This document shows, piece after piece, positions 40,819 through 50,949 of a stretch of 64,000 bases of DNA. Numbering within the stretch: the stretch's first letter is position 1; each line of letters opens with the position of its first letter. This DNA comes from PFL25 sp046260155 (GTDB taxonomy: Bacteria > Chloroflexota > Anaerolineae > Anaerolineales > UBA4823), in the NCBI GenBank assembly GCA_046260155.1, contig JBJYXV010000023.1, positions 1 to 64,000 on the forward strand. The letters are read 5' to 3'. The position numbers and the translations under genes are program-made. Under the pieces are notes generated by a model, which saw only the letters and a program-made list of their open reading frames with translations, did no database searches and was not told where the DNA came from.

Positions 40819-43368
40819 ATGACTTCAAAAATAAAGGTCCCCTTCCGGATGAGAATAAAGTCAACCTTATTGCTCATCCTCCCGCTGATTATTTCCAGCT
40901 GTGCTTCAATTTCAAGATCAGAACAACCAGCGCACCCTGAATTTCTTGAGGTCAGCCGTGATAATCAACTGGGTCAAACATTTCTTCCCCAATTCGACGG
41001 CTTAGATGGAATATCACTCTACTTAAAACCAGGTCAGGATACATCTGGGGAGTTATCTTTACGTTTATATGAAGGTAGGCCATCGGGTGAACTCTTAGCA
41101 ACCGTTAGGGTCCCAGGTACGGAAATCCAGAAAGCAGGTTTTTATAATTTCACCTTTCCAGCGATTAAATACAGCAAGGGCCAAGATTATTATTTCGAGC
41201 TGGCTTTCAACGGACCTGGCTCTATAAAAATTGGTTCAGCACCTGGAAACAATTACCTCAATGGATCTCAATACAGTGGCGACCTCGCTTTAAATTCTCA
41301 ATCCTCCTTTAAACTGAACTATGATGCTGTGCTTCTAATCACGGGATTATCCGTTGAGGGTGTTTATTGGATTCTCCTGCTCCTGATCGGTATGATCCTC
41401 TTTGGGATACCAGGTTGGGCAGTCCTTTCTTGGTTCTTCCCCCCCTGGGAGAAACAGAATTGGGTTACAAGAATTTGCCTATCGATTGGATTGGGGATAG
41501 CTTTCTACCCAATCCTTTTCCTCTGGATGGATACTGCAGGGATTCATTCGAACCTCCTGAATGCCCTGCTGCTCCCAATTTTAGGCTGCCTCGCAATCGC
41601 CACAAGATATTTCCTAGGCAGGCAGGGAAGATTTTCTCCAATCGAAGATCAAAGTAATTGGTCTGGAGATTTGGAAACCAATACTGTCAGCTCCAGTAAA
41701 TTGTCATCCTGGTATGAACGAATCCCTGATTTGGCATTTTTACTCATTTTCTTCCTCCTACTCTTCACCCGGTTCTGGCCGATAAGGGGATTAGATGCAC
41801 CCATGTGGGGGGACTCCTACCAGCATACGATGATTACCCAGTTATTAGCGGACAATGGCGGTTTATTTTCCTCCTGGGAACCTTACGCGCAATTGTTATC
41901 GTTTACTTATCATTTTGGATTTCATGCCCTGGTTTCAAATTTCCATTGGTTGACCGGTTTGGATGTCATGCAATCCATTCTGTGGGTTGGGCAGATACTT
42001 AATATCTGTGCCATCATTGCACTTTACCCCGTGGCAATCCTGATTGGCAAGAATAAATGGGCCGGTGTAATTGCGGTATTGATCGCTGGTTTCCTTTCTT
42101 CGATGCCGATGGCGTATGTAAATTGGGGTCGTTACACACAGCTAGCAGGACAGGTGATATTGCCTGTAATTATCTATATTGCGTGGAAGAATCTGGATTC
42201 AGAGCAGAATGATCTCTGGTGGGACATCCTGGTGGGGTTCGGTTTAGCAGGATTAGCTTTGACTCATTACAGGGTGACCATTTTCATCCCTCTCTTCTAT
42301 GCTTCCTACTTGCTTCTCAACCTTAAACGCCTGCGCACTTTCTCCGTAATCAGGAGAATGCTCATCCAGGGAGCAGGTATGGTAGTCCTCATCCTTCCCT
42401 GGCTGCTCAGGTTATTTGAAGGGACACTTCCAGAGATATTCGGTGCCCAAATCAGCAGTGCAGCTTCAAATGTCTCTCAGGCTCTCGAGGAATTGAACGC
42501 TATTGGCAATATTTCAAACTACCTGCCATTGTTGATCTGGTTGCTTCTGTTTCTTGCTGTTGGTTGGGGGATCGTCACTCGCAACCATAAAAGTAATATA
42601 TTTAGCCTGTGGTGGTTCTTGATATTGCTGGCTGCAAATCCAAATTGGCTGCGCTTGCCCGGCACTGGTATATTAACAAATTTCGCGATATTTATTGCAG
42701 CTTATATTCCTGCAGCGGTCCTGATTGGCGCAGGTCTCTCAAGTTTTCTTATACAGGTAAATCTCATATCATCAGAGGAAATCCGTCGTCCCGAGCCATT
42801 TCTGCAACGCAAGTTTATCTGGTCCACCTTGTTGCTCATCTCACTGGTCTTCTTAGGCGCCTGGTTCACGCGACCAAGGATTCGGGATGTGAAACCAGGA
42901 GAATTTGCCTTATTAACCCGGCCTGACCTGAGAGCTGTAGAATGGATCAAGGAAAATCTCCCCGGTGAAGCGAATTTCCTGGTAAATTCCTTCTTTGCTT
43001 ATGGTGGTACCCTCGTAGTAGGTTCGGATGGCGGCTGGTGGCTACCCCTGTTGACAGAACATGACTCATCCCAACCTCCACTGACTTATGGTTCAGAAAC
43101 TGGCATACGTCCTGATTATGTTGAATTCATTAACAGCCTGGTAACTTTGATCGAGGAAAATGGCCTTGATGATCCAGGAGTCCTTTCCGAATTAGATCAG
43201 CGAGGCATCAGGTATATTTTTATTGGCCAACAGCAGGGGCAGGTGAATGCCAATTCTGCCCCCTTGCTTGACGTTAATTTTTTGATCAACGATCCAAATT
43301 TTTCTGAGGTTTATCATGAAGACCGGGTCTGGATATTCAAGTTGATCAATACCCAGGGGCAATCGTGA
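40819..43368 (+). CDS. Large polytopic membrane protein, GT-C-like
   Basis: An 849-residue protein with an N-terminal lipobox-like sequence (LILPLIISSC), an outside beta-rich domain (about residues 35-175, QLGQTFLPQFDGLDGISLYL and onward) and about a dozen TM helices. A loop with RGLDAPMWGDSYQHTM after TM4 carries an acidic residue placed like the catalytic Asp of GT-C glycosyltransferases. The C-terminal 180 residues are soluble (RAVEWIKENLPGEANFLV). It probably transfers sugars from lipid carriers. Its stop overlaps the next start codon (GTGA). Family inference only; no exact match recalled. Confidence 0.65.
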   Translation: MTSKIKVPFRMRIKSTLLLILPLIISSCASISRSEQPAHPEFLEVSRDNQLGQTFLPQFDGLDGISLYLKPGQDTSGELSLRLYEGRPSGELLATVRVPGTEIQKAGFYNFTFPAIKYSKGQDYYFELAFNGPGSIKIGSAPGNNYLNGSQYSGDLALNSQSSFKLNYDAVLLITGLSVEGVYWILLLLIGMILFGIPGWAVLSWFFPPWEKQNWVTRICLSIGLGIAFYPILFLWMDTAGIHSNLLNALLLPILGCLAIATRYFLGRQGRFSPIEDQSNWSGDLETNTVSSSKLSSWYERIPDLAFLLIFFLLLFTRFWPIRGLDAPMWGDSYQHTMITQLLADNGGLFSSWEPYAQLLSFTYHFGFHALVSNFHWLTGLDVMQSILWVGQILNICAIIALYPVAILIGKNKWAGVIAVLIAGFLSSMPMAYVNWGRYTQLAGQVILPVIIYIAWKNLDSEQNDLWWDILVGFGLAGLALTHYRVTIFIPLFYASYLLLNLKRLRTFSVIRRMLIQGAGMVVLILPWLLRLFEGTLPEIFGAQISSAASNVSQALEELNAIGNISNYLPLLIWLLLFLAVGWGIVTRNHKSNIFSLWWFLILLAANPNWLRLPGTGILTNFAIFIAAYIPAAVLIGAGLSSFLIQVNLISSEEIRRPEPFLQRKFIWSTLLLISLVFLGAWFTRPRIRDVKPGEFALLTRPDLRAVEWIKENLPGEANFLVNSFFAYGGTLVVGSDGGWWLPLLTEHDSSQPPLTYGSETGIRPDYVEFINSLVTLIEENGLDDPGVLSELDQRGIRYIFIGQQQGQVNANSAPLLDVNFLINDPNFSEVYHEDRVWIFKLINTQGQS

Positions 43369-44486
43369 AAATCGCTGTTATCGGACCTGCCTACCCTTAT
43401 CGTGGGGGAATTGCCCACTACACCACCATGCTTGCCAGCAAATTAATCAATGCAGGGCATGAAACATCCATCATCTCCTTTCGCAGGCAGTATCCTGCCT
43501 GGTTATATCCAGGAAAAACCGATAAAGATCCCAGTAAACCAGTCATTGAACTTGAAACCAAATTCACGCTTGACCCAGTCTACCCCTGGACCTGGATTGG
43601 GACGGTGAATGAAATTAAACGCATTCATCCAGATCTTATATTGATCGCCTGGTGGACGACGTTCTGGGCACCGGGTTTCTGGGTATTAGCGAGATTATTG
43701 TCCCGAGACCTATACAAAGTTGTTTTCTTAATTCATAACGTGATTCCACACGAGGATAAACCTTGGGACAGGTGGATTGCTCAAAAGGTATTACAACAAG
43801 GATCTGCTTACATTGTCCAATCCGATAATGAAAAAAAACGCCTGCGTTCACTCCTCCCCGACTCTGAACCAGTAATTTGCCCTCATCCCGTTTATAACCA
43901 GTTCATTGGTCTTTCCAGCCCTGCAGAAGATACCGCTGAACAATTACAAGCATTGAAAAAGAATTTACCAACCCTGCTTTTTTTCGGCATCGTCAGACCT
44001 TATAAAGGGCTGCAGTACCTGATCGAAGCAGTCTCAATACTCAAAGACTCGGGGGTATTGGTTCAATTGATCATTGCGGGTGAATTTTGGGAAAAGAAAC
44101 AGCATTATAAAGAGTTGATTATGCAGCTCGAACTGGATGATCAGGTGCTGCTTTTCGACCAGTACATCCCAGATGATCAGGTCAGCCTCTTTTTTAATCA
44201 GGCAAATATTTTCGTTGCCCCCTATGTCGCTGGAACGCAATCGGGTTCGGCAAAAATTGCCCTCAGCTTCGATCTTCCCATCGTGGCTACAGAGTGCATC
44301 GCAGACAGTGTATTGAAAAGCTCCGAGCGTGTTACTGTGATTCCACCTGCGGACAGCGTCGCCTTGGCCAGCGTGATCGAGAATATAATCGAAGGTGGCT
44401 TTCCAGAAAGAAATCCAATTTTACAGGATGATTCAAGCTGGAACCTGCTGGTCTCCACCATTGAAGATCTGGGATCCAAAACCTAG
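43365..44486 (+). CDS. GT4 family glycosyltransferase
   Basis: A 373-residue GT-B enzyme. The N-terminus IAVIGPAYPYRGGIAHYTTML has the Gly-rich acceptor loop; the C-terminal domain has LLFFGIVRPYKGLQYLIEA and the donor-binding region FVAPYVAGTQSGSAKIALSFDLPIVATE, the E(x7)E-type motif with the first acid replaced. It would transfer a sugar from a nucleotide donor. The GTG start overlaps the preceding stop. It is the third gene of the cluster; a second GT4 follows. Confidence 0.88.
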   Translation: MKIAVIGPAYPYRGGIAHYTTMLASKLINAGHETSIISFRRQYPAWLYPGKTDKDPSKPVIELETKFTLDPVYPWTWIGTVNEIKRIHPDLILIAWWTTFWAPGFWVLARLLSRDLYKVVFLIHNVIPHEDKPWDRWIAQKVLQQGSAYIVQSDNEKKRLRSLLPDSEPVICPHPVYNQFIGLSSPAEDTAEQLQALKKNLPTLLFFGIVRPYKGLQYLIEAVSILKDSGVLVQLIIAGEFWEKKQHYKELIMQLELDDQVLLFDQYIPDDQVSLFFNQANIFVAPYVAGTQSGSAKIALSFDLPIVATECIADSVLKSSERVTVIPPADSVALASVIENIIEGGFPERNPILQDDSSWNLLVSTIEDLGSKT

Positions 44487-44499
44487 GAAGTGTGTAGAC

Positions 44500-45726
44500 G
44501 TGACTAGCATCGTTTTCTTATTAACTCAAAGTCTTGATTCCCCGAGTGGTGTGGGACGATATTTCCCTCTCGCCAAGCAGCTGGTTAAATTGAATTACGA
44601 TGTGAAAATCATTGCCCTTCACCCCAATTATGCAGAACTCCCGCAGAAATCTTTTCAATCCGAAGGTGTCTCAATCAACTATGTAGCCCAGATGCATGTT
44701 AAAAAATCTGATCACCTGAAAAGTTATTATTCTGCGCCGAGGCTCGTGCAAATCAGCTTGAGCGCTGCCTGGCAGCTCAGCAGGGCAGCTATCAAGAATA
44801 AATCTGATATCATCATTATTGGAAAGCCTCACCCAATGAACAGCATCGCCGGATTGATCGCCAGAATTATCCACGGGGGGCGATTATTTCTGGACTGCGA
44901 TGATTATGAATCTGAATCCGGGAGGTTCAGTTCAAAGTGGCAAAAATCCATCATTTCCTGGTTTGAAAAGTGGGTGCCGAAGAGAGTAAATTCTGTACTG
45001 ACCAATACGTTCTTCATGCGAGACAAGTTAATTTCATGGGGAGTAAGGCAAGAAAAGATCATCTATCTCTCTAATGGTGTTGACGCTTCACGATTCCAGG
45101 CACCTGATTTTTCCGAAGTCAATTCCCTGCGTGAAGAGTTCTGTTTGGGGAATAAGAAAGTAGCAGGATATATCGGCAGCATGAGCCTTCCCAGCCATCC
45201 TGTGAACTTGCTTCTTGAGGCAATCGCGCAGCTGCAGGACCAGTACCCAGAGATCTGCCTTTTGATGGTCGGTGGTGGAGAAGACCTTCCTGCCTTGATT
45301 CAACAGGCGCAGCAATTAAATATCTCGAATTCAACCTTCTTCGTGGGTAGGGTCCCGCCAGAAAAGATCTCGAATTATTATGCTCTATTAGATATTTCCA
45401 TCGATCCTGTATATGATAATGATGCAGCAAAAGGACGCTCCCCGCTGAAATTATTCGAGAGCTGGATCTCCCATGTCCCATTTATCAGCAGCGATATAGG
45501 AGATCGCAGAATATTATTAGGTGAACCACCAGCAGGTATGTTAGCAAATCCTGGAGATCCGGTATCACTGGCAGATTGCATCCAAAAGATCATCTCGGCG
45601 CCAGCATATGCAGACGAATTACGTCACCGCGGGGATCAAAACGTCAAGTCCTTTACCTGGGAACATCTCGCGGCACAATTCACCGTGGAGCTTCAATCTT
45701 CGCTGAAGGAATTTCAGCATGGATGA
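44500..45726 (+). CDS. GT4 family glycosyltransferase
   Basis: About 408 residues of GT-B fold. N-terminal TQSLDSPSGVGRYFPLAKQL, middle DIIIIGKPHPMNSIAGLIARI and DCDDYESESGRF, the C-terminal domain with IGSMSLPSHPVNLLLEAI and donor-binding DAAKGRSPLKLFESWISHVPFIS. The open frame extends 105 bases upstream into the previous gene; GTG at 44500 is chosen because AGGAAG stands about ten bases ahead and the conserved N-terminus begins there. It overlaps the next gene by 8 bases. Confidence 0.88.
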   Translation: MTSIVFLLTQSLDSPSGVGRYFPLAKQLVKLNYDVKIIALHPNYAELPQKSFQSEGVSINYVAQMHVKKSDHLKSYYSAPRLVQISLSAAWQLSRAAIKNKSDIIIIGKPHPMNSIAGLIARIIHGGRLFLDCDDYESESGRFSSKWQKSIISWFEKWVPKRVNSVLTNTFFMRDKLISWGVRQEKIIYLSNGVDASRFQAPDFSEVNSLREEFCLGNKKVAGYIGSMSLPSHPVNLLLEAIAQLQDQYPEICLLMVGGGEDLPALIQQAQQLNISNSTFFVGRVPPEKISNYYALLDISIDPVYDNDAAKGRSPLKLFESWISHVPFISSDIGDRRILLGEPPAGMLANPGDPVSLADCIQKIISAPAYADELRHRGDQNVKSFTWEHLAAQFTVELQSSLKEFQHG

Positions 45727-46597
45727 GCTTGCAACCTTCGAGAAAGTGGTAATTGTGATCGTCAATTGGGAACGACCGGGGGACACTATCCGCTGCATCC
45801 AATCTGTAAAGGAATCCGATTATTCGAACTCAGAAATCATGCTGGTGGACAATGGCTCTAAAGATGAGTCAGTAAACGAAATTCGGAGCTCGTACGACCA
45901 ACTCCATGTCATTGAACTCCCGCAGAATCTTGGTTTTACGGGTGGGTATAACACAGGCATCAAAAAAGCCCTTGAGATCGGTGCGAAATTCGTTTTCTTA
46001 CTCAATAATGACACCATCGTTGAAAAAAACACCATTTCCCTGCTCGTTAACAACAGGTGGGATATCTCGGTACCAAAAATTGTTTTCCAAGATGCTCCCA
46101 ACCTGATTTGGGCCGCAGGAGCGAGATGGAGGTCTTTTCCACCAACGATCAAGATGATCGGCTATAAAAAACCCGACGGACCGAAATACAATCTCGCCAA
46201 AGAGCTGGAATACGCGACGGGTTGTGCCCTGATGATTAAGAAAGGAGTGCTCGATCAGGTTGGCGGATTTGATGAGCGCTACGTGAATTATTTAGAAGAT
46301 TATGATTTTACTTACCGGGCTCGTGAAGCAGGCTTTACAATTGGATATGTACCGGGTGCCAAAGTTCTCCACAAGGTGTCCAGTTCACTCGGAGTAAGTT
46401 CACCGCAGCGTTGGCATTACCTGGGCCGCAACACAGTCCTTTTTTTTCGCCATCCAGATCGCTTTCCAACTTCTCTAATCTGGTTTGTCCTCGGATGGAA
46501 CATAATCCGTGAGATCATCAATGGACAAGCAAGGTATATCCCCGATTTCTGGTCTGGCGTGAAAGAGGGTTATCGAATCAGTAAAGGTGCTTCCTGA
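45719..46597 (+). CDS. GT2 glycosyltransferase, rhamnosyltransferase-like
   Basis: A 292-residue GT-A enzyme. VIVIVNWERPGDTIRCIQSV and MLVDNGSKDESV form the nucleotide site; FLLNNDTIVEK carries the NND variant of the DxD metal motif; GGFDERYVNYLEDYDFTYRAREAGF is the catalytic-base block of the WbbL/GtrB-like family. It probably extends an exopolysaccharide or glycolipid chain. It overlaps both neighbours (8 bases upstream, 11 downstream), so the run is translationally coupled. Confidence 0.9.
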   Translation: MDELATFEKVVIVIVNWERPGDTIRCIQSVKESDYSNSEIMLVDNGSKDESVNEIRSSYDQLHVIELPQNLGFTGGYNTGIKKALEIGAKFVFLLNNDTIVEKNTISLLVNNRWDISVPKIVFQDAPNLIWAAGARWRSFPPTIKMIGYKKPDGPKYNLAKELEYATGCALMIKKGVLDQVGGFDERYVNYLEDYDFTYRAREAGFTIGYVPGAKVLHKVSSSLGVSSPQRWHYLGRNTVLFFRHPDRFPTSLIWFVLGWNIIREIINGQARYIPDFWSGVKEGYRISKGAS

Positions 46598-47498
46598 ATT
46601 GGAAAATGTCAATTGTGATCTTTGTGGTGCTGATGATCCTGTCTCAATCCTCGAAAGGGTAGATCGCTTCACGGGAGAGGAGTTCCAGTTAGCAACCTGT
46701 TCGCATTGTGGGCTGATTTACCTGCCGATACGTCCCACAGCGGACGAGCTTGCCAATTTCTATCCAGACGAATATGAAGCTTACTACCTTCTTGGCGATC
46801 GATCAGATTCCCAGCAATGGCATCTCAGGCGTGCACTCACTCGGCAGTTAAAACTCGTGCAATCATTCAATCCCGATCAAGGAAACTTATTGGATGTTGG
46901 CTGCGCGACCGGAAATTTCATGAAAATTGCCCGTGAGAATGGGTGGCAGGTATTGGGCATTGAACCAATCGAGAAAGCAGCTCAGCTGGCGCGTGAGAAT
47001 TACCAGTTGGAGGTGATAACTGGCTCCCTGTCAACCGCGCAGCTACCAGAATCAACCTTTGATGTTATCACCATGTGGGATGTGCTTGAACACCTTCCCA
47101 GTCCCAAACAGGCATTTCAGAAGTCTTTGGAAATACTTAAACCAGGAGGAATATGCGTTTTTTCAATTCCAAATTTGGCCAGCTTCGATCGCTATATTTT
47201 TGGAAAGTATTGGATCGGGTGGGATCCTCCCAGGCATTTTCATTTATTCTCAGCACAAACCCTCCAACAGTTAGTCGCGATGACAGGTTTTCAGATAGAG
47301 GCAAAAAAATGTATTCTTGGTGGGAAAGGCACATTTTTATTGAGTTTAGATTTGATGATTCAGCAGGGTAAATTCAGACCTGGAACCAAGAAGATTTACC
47401 CACTGCTATCAGCCATCTTGTGGCCATACCGCCAGCTCTCCTATCTCCTGACCCGTGGACCGATCATCACATATGTCCTAAGAAAACCGCTGAGCTGA
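46587..47498 (+). CDS. SAM-dependent methyltransferase with N-terminal zinc motif
   Basis: A 303-residue class I methyltransferase. An N-terminal zinc pair CDLCG and CSHCG precedes the Rossmann domain, where LLDVGCATGNFMKIA is motif I and ITMWDVLEHLPSPKQAF the later block. GLIYLPIRPTADELANFYPDEYEAYY between them is usual in methyltransferases of sugar pathways (family of C-methyl and O-methyl transferases in glycan clusters). It probably methylates a sugar or lipid-linked glycan. GTG at 46587 overlaps the previous gene. Confidence 0.88.
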   Translation: MLPELENVNCDLCGADDPVSILERVDRFTGEEFQLATCSHCGLIYLPIRPTADELANFYPDEYEAYYLLGDRSDSQQWHLRRALTRQLKLVQSFNPDQGNLLDVGCATGNFMKIARENGWQVLGIEPIEKAAQLARENYQLEVITGSLSTAQLPESTFDVITMWDVLEHLPSPKQAFQKSLEILKPGGICVFSIPNLASFDRYIFGKYWIGWDPPRHFHLFSAQTLQQLVAMTGFQIEAKKCILGGKGTFLLSLDLMIQQGKFRPGTKKIYPLLSAILWPYRQLSYLLTRGPIITYVLRKPLS

Positions 47499-47503
47499 TA
47501 AGC

Positions 47504-49009
47504 ATGTTTAAATTCCTGGATCCTGTTCAAAATTCGATTAGAAACCACCGCATTCTATGGCTGCCTATTTCTTTTGGTGTGGTTCTGGTAATTGCTGCAC
47601 TGGTGCGCTTGTGGTCCATCGGTGCCGAAAGCGCCTGGATCGACGAAGCATATTCGATCGAATTAGCCAAGCACTCGATCATCGATATCATAAAAGGAAC
47701 AGCTGCTGATCAGCACCCACCTTTCTATTACCTGCTCCTTCATGCTTGGTTCCGCTTGGGTTCAGGGATTGTATTTGCTCGCTTACTTTCGGTCGTCCTG
47801 GGTGTAATCAACGTTGCTCAAACCATGCACTTTGGATACAAATCCGGAGGGATTTATATCGCTCTTGTTGGTGGATTATTACTCGCGATCTCTCCGATGC
47901 ATGTCTGGTATTCGCAAGAAATCCGCATGTACATCCTGCTGGCTTGCCTGACCACTGCGGCAGCGACATCTTTGTGGTGGGCTCTTGAAAGTAAAAGAAT
48001 GATCCATTGGATCCTTTACAGCATCTTCTCAATACTTGCTATCTATACGCATTACTTTGCTTTTTTCCCTCTGGCTGGCTTCGCCCTTTGGATCGTGATC
48101 CGTTTCGTGAATGGATATCCTAAAAATGAAATCCTGAAATGGGTTGTCAGCACCCTCATCATCCTTCTTACCTTCCTTCCCTGGCTCCCGACAGCGATCA
48201 ACCAGGCTCGATACCACTCCATGACCTGGGTTGAATCCCCCACAATCAATTTGATCCGGGATACATTGCTGCGCCTCCTTTTTGGAATTGCGGTCCTTAC
48301 CCTTCCAGAAATCCTGTTGTGGATAGTTTTGGTCATGGTCATCGGGGTATTCACCTGGGCATTTATCAAGTATCTACCTGTATTTAGCAAACACAAAGGG
48401 AATTTCTATTACGTGATTTCCTGGGGAGTTATTCCTTTCCTTTGCATATCGGCGGCTGCTCTTATTTTCCCCGTCTACCAATTCAAACAGTATTTAATAG
48501 TTCTCGCCCCCATCTTGCTGCTTTCGGCATGGATTACATACCTGCTTCCCAGGACATATCGCATCATCGGATTGATCATCCTGATTCTAACGGCCTGTAC
48601 TTCATTGGTATACCAACAGGTTACCCTATCAAAAGATGATTGGAAAGGAGCAACTGAATTCATCCAACAAAACTCTACCCCGGATGATGCACTGTTCAGT
48701 AATCCAGCTGCAGCTTCCCTGGCCTTCGACCAATATGGGGAGCTCGAAATACCGCTTTTTGGAATCCCGGAAAATTACGACATTGTCAGCGGAGGTTGGG
48801 AAGGGGAAATGCTCACTCCGGATAAGGCTGATGATATTTTTAGCGAGCTCGCCCAGACTTACCAGCGGGTGTGGTTGCTAGAATTCTTCCCCGAATTCTG
48901 GGATGAGGATAAATACGCAGAAAATTGGCTCAATCATCATTCGACCCTGGTTGTTGACCAAAATTTTGGCAGAATTCGAATTCGGATTTATGATTTTAAC
49001 TACGATTAA
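47504..49009 (+). CDS. GT-C glycosyltransferase (PMT_2/ArnT-like)
   Basis: A membrane enzyme of about 501 residues with about eleven TM helices. After the first helix comes ESAWIDEAYSIELAKHS, which holds the acidic pair of PMT_2 (GT39/83-like) enzymes; DQHPPFYYLLLHAWFRLG and MHVWYSQEIRMY are also typical of this family. A C-terminal soluble tail follows (KDDWKGATEFIQ...). It takes a sugar from a polyprenyl phosphate and adds it to a glycan or protein. ATG at 47504 is preferred over an upstream frame that runs into the methyltransferase gene. Confidence 0.86.
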   Translation: MFKFLDPVQNSIRNHRILWLPISFGVVLVIAALVRLWSIGAESAWIDEAYSIELAKHSIIDIIKGTAADQHPPFYYLLLHAWFRLGSGIVFARLLSVVLGVINVAQTMHFGYKSGGIYIALVGGLLLAISPMHVWYSQEIRMYILLACLTTAAATSLWWALESKRMIHWILYSIFSILAIYTHYFAFFPLAGFALWIVIRFVNGYPKNEILKWVVSTLIILLTFLPWLPTAINQARYHSMTWVESPTINLIRDTLLRLLFGIAVLTLPEILLWIVLVMVIGVFTWAFIKYLPVFSKHKGNFYYVISWGVIPFLCISAAALIFPVYQFKQYLIVLAPILLLSAWITYLLPRTYRIIGLIILILTACTSLVYQQVTLSKDDWKGATEFIQQNSTPDDALFSNPAAASLAFDQYGELEIPLFGIPENYDIVSGGWEGEMLTPDKADDIFSELAQTYQRVWLLEFFPEFWDEDKYAENWLNHHSTLVVDQNFGRIRIRIYDFNYD

Positions 49010-49996
49010 GTGTCTATGCGCAAGCGACTATTAAATATCTGGGAGCGGCTCAGCTCTGCTTATCAGGATCCGAAAACCAGAAAGTACATCTTTATCGGAA
49101 TTCTAATCATCAGCCTGGTTTTTATCGCCCTTGCGTTGCGCTCGAATTGGAGCCAGTTCAAAGCTCAAGATATAAAATTCAATTACCGTTATATTATTCT
49201 GGCAGTTCTCATCTATCCCGCGGGCATGCTCCCCACTGCAATTTCATGGCACACTTTGCTGCGGTCTATTGGTGTCAGGCTTCCTTTCCGCACAAATTTA
49301 CGCATTTTCAGTCTTTCAGCTCTCCCAAGACATATTCCAGGTTTTGTCTGGTACATATCAAGTCGGACTTTGCTGTATAAAGAAGAGTTCGTGCCTGCAT
49401 CATTGGTCGTTACCGCTTCGGCAGCTGATATCATCCTGCTGGCACTTACAGGCTTCCTGACCGCACTTCTGCTGCTTGTGTCCGGAATTGGATTTTCACA
49501 GGAGATATCGACCATCCAGACTGGAGCATTTATCGCCATCCCGATTCTGATCCTGTTGATCATAGCTTTTCCGCTGGTAAACCGCCTGCTGCCTTATTTT
49601 CTTAAGCGTCGAGGCGTGCAGGAAATTCCCCGCTTGCACCAAGGAAGCTTGGTCATCACATTATTAGCAATGCTCATCGCCTGGGCTGGAGGAGGTCTGA
49701 TCCTTTTCGTACTGGCTCAGGCTATCTACCCCCTCAGTTGGAGCTTCTATCCCGCTATGATCGGTGCCTGGGGTGCAGCAGGTGCGGTCAGCCTGACCAT
49801 TGGGATCGGCATTCAAGGTTTGGGCATTCGCGAGGTCACCCTCAGTGCCATATTGAGCTTATTCATGCCACCTGTTATTGCCATTCTCCTGGCAGTTGTT
49901 TTTCGCCTGGTTTTAACTGCAGGAGAATTCTTATGGATCATTCTATTCATCTGGTTGACGAGAAAACCCCCGGTGAAATCCGAGGGTTCAACTTGA
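49010..49996 (+). CDS. Lysylphosphatidylglycerol synthase TM-like / flippase-like membrane protein
   Basis: A 328-residue protein with about eight TM helices of the UPF0104/LPG_synthase_TM type. Visible blocks: LRIFSLSALPRHIPGFVWYISSRTLLYKE (a conserved Arg/Pro loop) and GIGIQGLGIREVTLSAILSLF. Lone TM domains of this kind accompany glycosyltransferases and may move lipid-linked sugars. It follows the GT-C gene directly (no gap) and closes the cluster. The start is GTG 49010 or ATG 49016. Role inferred from context. Confidence 0.75.
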   Translation: MSMRKRLLNIWERLSSAYQDPKTRKYIFIGILIISLVFIALALRSNWSQFKAQDIKFNYRYIILAVLIYPAGMLPTAISWHTLLRSIGVRLPFRTNLRIFSLSALPRHIPGFVWYISSRTLLYKEEFVPASLVVTASAADIILLALTGFLTALLLLVSGIGFSQEISTIQTGAFIAIPILILLIIAFPLVNRLLPYFLKRRGVQEIPRLHQGSLVITLLAMLIAWAGGGLILFVLAQAIYPLSWSFYPAMIGAWGAAGAVSLTIGIGIQGLGIREVTLSAILSLFMPPVIAILLAVVFRLVLTAGEFLWIILFIWLTRKPPVKSEGST

Positions 49997-50088
49997 TAAT
50001 CTTCCTCAACAGGAGGAAATTTATTGATTGGATGATCCCTTTCTCCACTTATTTCAACTATCCAAACTCCCAAACCTCAAACCAATCA

Positions 50089-50622
50089 CTAAGGCAAACT
50101 CAAGCTGCCTAATTCGACAGTTTGATCAATCTCATCAGTTGAAAATGTGAGTATTGAATAAGAGCCATCCTCCATACTGCGAGCAGGGATTTGGGCACCG
50201 CCCATCGTCATTACGACGACAGCATACTTCCCCGGTTCAATATTGGTGAACATGAATTCGCCAGTACTTTCGTCCACGTCAGCCTGGGGCACCTCTCCCA
50301 CTGTGAACTGCGGGATGCCCGAGACACCCTCGCCTTCACCCATCTGCACCAGGAAAATTGCGTCATCTGGGGATGGCAGCATGGTAGTTGGGTCCCGCAC
50401 GACCAGCAGCCCGTGTAGTGTGATAAAGCCGGGATCTGATTCTGCGAACGTGTAGGGCTCCAGGGTCGAATTGCTTTGATCTATCACGACAACCGGCGTT
50501 TCTATGATCACGCGATCTGCGGATTCCGGAGAACTTGAAGCTGGTTGGCATCCCACAATGAAAAGGAGCAGAGCTGCAAGAATGGTAAATGAGGCGAATT
50601 TCATTGGTTTTTTTCTAATCAT
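50089..50622 (-). CDS. Putative lipoprotein with carboxypeptidase-regulatory-like domain
   Basis: A 177-residue exported protein. The signal peptide ends in the lipobox LLLFIVGC (Cys25), so it is probably lipid-anchored. The mature part is beta-rich; TGEFMFTNIEPGKYAVVVMT resembles carboxypeptidase-regulatory (CarboxypepD_reg) domains used as surface or scaffold modules. The ATG at 50622 has GGGAG upstream. It converges on the flippase-like gene. Function unknown. Confidence 0.7.
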   Translation of the reverse strand: MIRKKPMKFASFTILAALLLFIVGCQPASSSPESADRVIIETPVVVIDQSNSTLEPYTFAESDPGFITLHGLLVVRDPTTMLPSPDDAIFLVQMGEGEGVSGIPQFTVGEVPQADVDESTGEFMFTNIEPGKYAVVVMTMGGAQIPARSMEDGSYSILTFSTDEIDQTVELGSLSLP

Positions 50623-50949
50623 AAGCTCCCGAGGTTATTTCTGAATATTGAATTATTGAGATATTCAAAACTAAGTGATTTTACCAATCTTACTGGTGAG
50701 GTGCAAGCAATATTACCAGGATATTTTGCTTGACGAATGAGAAAATTCCTGATCCACGAATCAAACACAGTTTTCCTTCGCAACAGACACCGGGATCGTT
50801 TCTAATTTCAAGTGGGAAATGCAATTCCGCATTCTAACTTGCTGCAAGGCTGCAAGTCACCATAGAACCCGTGAAATACTCATCGATGCGAAAAGAGGCT
50901 GTCCAAGTTCGGACAGCCTCTCTGCATGTTTATGTGAATTTGTCAGGTT
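50623..50949. other. Gap between two minus-strand genes
   Basis: About 330 bases. Holds the terminator at 50891-50920 for the YYGW-repeat gene and a presumed promoter for the lipoprotein gene. No open frame is supported. Confidence 0.6.
50891..50920 (-). terminator. Terminator of the YYGW-repeat gene
   Basis: A perfect 10-bp stem GAGGCTGTCC/GGACAGCCTC (50895-50920, loop AAGTTC) followed on the minus strand by TTTT. It lies 30 bases after the stop of the upstream gene. Confidence 0.92.
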